NCBI GenBank assembly: GCA_022566535.1
Contig: JADFIR010000009.1
Location: forward strand, 25,563 to 89,562
From: Planctomycetota bacterium
GTDB lineage: Bacteria; Planctomycetota; Phycisphaerae; Phycisphaerales; SM1A02
Length of the DNA stretch: 64,000 nucleotides
Reading direction: 5' to 3'
Shown here: one piece after another, positions 61,830 through 64,000 of the stretch
Layout: the number at the start of each line of letters is the position of its first letter
Position numbering within the stretch: the first letter of the stretch is position 1
The notes under the pieces: generated by a model
Seen by the model: only the letters and a program-made list of their open reading frames with translations
Databases searched by the model: none
What the model was told of the DNA's origin: nothing
Program-made: the position numbers and the translations under genes

Positions 61830-63875
61830 ATGAATATCTCGCGCATCGGCAGGCGTCCGGCGGGCCGTATGCGGCTCGCGGTGCTGACAGCGATCACGAC
61901 GGGATCGCTGATCGCCTCCGGTGCGTTGGGGCAGGATTGTCCCGGCGGCGGCGGGCCCTGCGACGAGCCCCATCCGACGCCCGGGTGCGACAACGTCGCG
62001 TGCTGCGAGGCCGTCTGCGCGAAGAACCCCTTCTGCTGCAGCGATGAATGGAACGAGCTGTGCGTGCAGCTGGCGTCCAAGCTCTGCGTGGTCCAGGGAT
62101 CCGACCAATGCGCGGATCGCCCGATCGTCGGACTGGGTGATACGCCCTTCAGCACCGAAGACGCGGCGACCGACGGCCCCGCCCACCCCGATGACTGCCA
62201 ATTCGACGGGCAGACCTACCACGACATTTGGTACAACTACACTGCTGACTTCACCGGTTCGCTCATCGTGACGACGTGCGAGGAGCTCGGCGGGTCGGCC
62301 GATTACGACACCGATCTGGTCGTCTACGACGGCTGCGACTGTGCCAATCTGGTGCTGCTGGGGTGCAACGATGACGACGCGGAACATCTCTGCGGTGGAA
62401 TCCCGGATCACCACAGCACGGTGAACGTCCCGGTGACTCAAGGCAGCTGCTACAAGATTCGAGTGGGCGGCTGGAATGAAGGGAATTTCGGCACCGGCGT
62501 GCTCCACCTGGCCCAGGGCGATACGCCCCCTGAGAACGACAGCTGCGCCAGCCGCCCGGCGATCGACCTGGGTGATACGCCGTTCTCAACGGTCAACGCG
62601 ACCACCGATGGTCCTGCCCACCCAGGCGCGTGCGAGTACGACGGCCAGACCTATCACGACATCTGGTTCAACTACACAGCCGATTTCAGCGGCACCTTGA
62701 CGGCAACCACCTGTGAGCAGCTTGGCGGGTCGGCCGACTATGACACCGATCTGGTGGTATACGACGGTTGCGATTGCGGCAATCTGGTGTTGTTAGGGTG
62801 CAATGACGACGACGCTGCGCATCCCTGCGGTCAGCCCCCAAGTTATCACAGCACGGTGAATGTACCGGTCACCAAGGGCAACTGCTATAAGGTCCGCGTC
62901 GGCGGCTGGAACCCCGGAAATACGGGCACCGGGGTGCTGAGCCTGCAAAACGCCGGCGGGTTCCCCAACTGCCCCGGTGAGGGCGACTGCTTTGAGAACA
63001 ACGGCACGCCGGGCTGCGACGACGCTATATGTTGCAATCTCGTGTGTGCCGACGATCTGAGCTGTTGCGAAGTGGTGTGGGATCAAGCGTGCGCCGACCT
63101 GGCCGCGGTCCTCTGCGATCCACCGATCCAGACCTGCGACGCCGTCGGCGACCCCACGCTCACGCAGAGCGTCTCCCAGAAGATTGTGGATGCGATCGGG
63201 GTCGCCTGTCAGGATCGCGGTATTACATTCCCCAACCGTTGGGTCCGCTCGTACGATCTGTCGGCGATCCCCGAGACCGCCGGTCAGGACTACACGGTGC
63301 ACTGCGTAGAAGTCGGTATCGACGTCAACACCGGGTCGGATATCGTCGGCACCGTGACCGTGTACGAGGACACCAATGGCGGCGACCCGTTCCTTCCCGG
63401 GGTCGATCTCGAGGTACTTGGTCTCAAGGACCTTTTGATCCCATCCGATGCCGAGCTGGAAATCCTCGTCGTGAGCTTCGATCCGCCGATCGTTGTCCCA
63501 GCCGACACGGTGATGGTGGTCGAGCTGTTTGTGCCGCAGCATACGAATGGCGGCGTCTGGCCCGGCTCAAACATGGCCGGCGAGACCGCGGATACCTGGA
63601 TCTACGCCGAGAACTGTGGCCTAACCCAGTTCACGACGCTGTCGGAGCTTGGATTCGTTATGCATTGGGTCCAGAACGTCATCGGCACGGCGGGTGCGGG
63701 TGAGGCATGCCCGTGGGACCTCGACGACTCGGGCGGCGTAGGAATCCTCGATCTGCTTGCACTGCTGGCGGCGTGGGGCGCCAACCCCCAAGGCCCGCCT
63801 GACTTTGATAACGACGGCAACGTCGGAATCCTGGACCTGCTAACCCTGCTGGTCAATTGGGGACCGTGCCCGTAG
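61830..63875 (+). CDS. Secreted paralogue with two repeated domains, Cys-rich modules and dockerin-like tail
   Basis: The 681-residue protein has a signal peptide (LAVLTAITTGSLIASGALGQ). A Cys-rich module follows (CDNVACCEAVCAKNPFCCSD), then two copies of the domain shared with the giant neighbour (DIWYNYTADFTGSLIVTTCE, DLVVYDGCDC, CYKIRVGGW). A second Cys-rich module (CDDAICCNLVCADDLSCCEV) and a beta domain (VEVGIDVNTGSDIVGTVTVY) come next, with two EF-hand-like repeats at the end. TGAGGA lies just before the ATG. Its domain copies are closest to the fifth copy of the giant protein (DIWYNYNADFTGTLQITTCE), so the genes are related by duplication. Confidence 0.83.
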   Translation: MNISRIGRRPAGRMRLAVLTAITTGSLIASGALGQDCPGGGGPCDEPHPTPGCDNVACCEAVCAKNPFCCSDEWNELCVQLASKLCVVQGSDQCADRPIVGLGDTPFSTEDAATDGPAHPDDCQFDGQTYHDIWYNYTADFTGSLIVTTCEELGGSADYDTDLVVYDGCDCANLVLLGCNDDDAEHLCGGIPDHHSTVNVPVTQGSCYKIRVGGWNEGNFGTGVLHLAQGDTPPENDSCASRPAIDLGDTPFSTVNATTDGPAHPGACEYDGQTYHDIWFNYTADFSGTLTATTCEQLGGSADYDTDLVVYDGCDCGNLVLLGCNDDDAAHPCGQPPSYHSTVNVPVTKGNCYKVRVGGWNPGNTGTGVLSLQNAGGFPNCPGEGDCFENNGTPGCDDAICCNLVCADDLSCCEVVWDQACADLAAVLCDPPIQTCDAVGDPTLTQSVSQKIVDAIGVACQDRGITFPNRWVRSYDLSAIPETAGQDYTVHCVEVGIDVNTGSDIVGTVTVYEDTNGGDPFLPGVDLEVLGLKDLLIPSDAELEILVVSFDPPIVVPADTVMVVELFVPQHTNGGVWPGSNMAGETADTWIYAENCGLTQFTTLSELGFVMHWVQNVIGTAGAGEACPWDLDDSGGVGILDLLALLAAWGANPQGPPDFDNDGNVGILDLLTLLVNWGPCP

Positions 63876-63935
63876 CGGCGACTGGTTCGGCCAAGCCCCG
63901 CCAGGCCGATTCTGTGGTTATCATCGCCAGCAGTG

Positions 63936-64000
63936 ATGCCTGACGACCGGCCGACCCTGCGCATCGGACAAAGCCCTGATCCCGACGACGCGTTCATGTG
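63936..64000 (+). CDS. 5' end of a MqnD/MqnA-like menaquinone biosynthesis gene (cut by window edge)
   Basis: The 21 codons seen read MPDDRPTLRIGQSPDPDDAF and M. The SPDPDDAF motif matches the N-terminus of MqnD (1,4-dihydroxy-6-naphthoate synthase) of the futalosine pathway, a periplasmic-binding-protein-fold enzyme. The gene starts 60 bp after the secreted paralogue and runs out of the window. MqnA is less likely. Too little is visible for certainty. Confidence 0.55.
   Translation, partial: MPDDRPTLRIGQSPDPDDAFM

Overview
The window looks like a chromosome segment of a GC-rich Planctomycetota bacterium, most likely of the Phycisphaerae type. This is inferred from several family hallmarks. 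Secreted proteins end in EF-hand/dockerin-like tails (DLDGDGxVGILDLLxLLAxWG). Membrane proteins carry the zinc-ribbon signature CxxCGYNLRGLN. There is a planctomycete-style cytochrome domain with a CLRCH motif, a paired cysteine module (CCxxVCxxDxxCC), and lipid A genes (lpxB, lpxI). I could run no database search, so taxonomy is an inference.

Layout. 1-950: 3' end of a secreted protein, a tail relic, and copy A of a ~300 bp repeat. 955-2911 (-): rtcB and archease, RNA ligation/repair. 2995-9316 (+): an Rrf2 regulator with sufBCDSU and a DUF59 gene, a complete iron-sulfur cluster assembly operon. 9335-23585: a chemosensory region with two DUF342/FapA-like genes, cheY and cheX on the minus strand, PilZ proteins, a disrupted carbonic anhydrase-chemoreceptor fusion, then cheR-cheD-HDOD-cheY-cheX-cheB. 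No cheA or cheW is present, so the kinase must be elsewhere. 23618-29335 (-): a repeat, an ABM-domain protein, an ATP-grasp enzyme, zinc-ribbon membrane proteins and an HMG-CoA-lyase-like enzyme.

29496-35700 is the accessory zone. After lpxB come two toxin-antitoxin cassettes (hicBA with a broken hicA, then mntA-hepT). Each is followed by a copy of the last ~80-95 bp of lpxB and a GC-rich palindrome. Next is an unrecognised module of four small helix-turn-helix proteins and a 300-residue protein with an HTH and a nuclease-like C-terminus, then copy B of the ~300 bp repeat. This module is my best candidate for an undescribed (defence-like) system.

35681-40740 (-): lpxI, a glycosyltransferase, a mercuric-reductase-like flavoprotein and a TVP38-DUF547 fusion. 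41590-45600 (+): two secreted dockerin-tailed proteins flank a mercury operon of merR, a thioredoxin-like gene and a MerB-MerT-MerP triple fusion. 45786-55631: initiator tRNA, PilZ protein, dprA, lexA, a class V aminotransferase, a cytochrome-type protein, a HEAT-like protein, a SPOR/TPR lipoprotein and an acyl-CoA ligase. 55994-63875 (+): two large secreted paralogues built from repeated beta-sandwich-like domains. The window ends in the start of a mqnD-like gene.

Caution: three apparent single-base frameshifts (near 16720, 29715 and 31503) and one in-frame stop (18622) interrupt otherwise well-conserved frames. They may be real decay or uncorrected sequencing errors.
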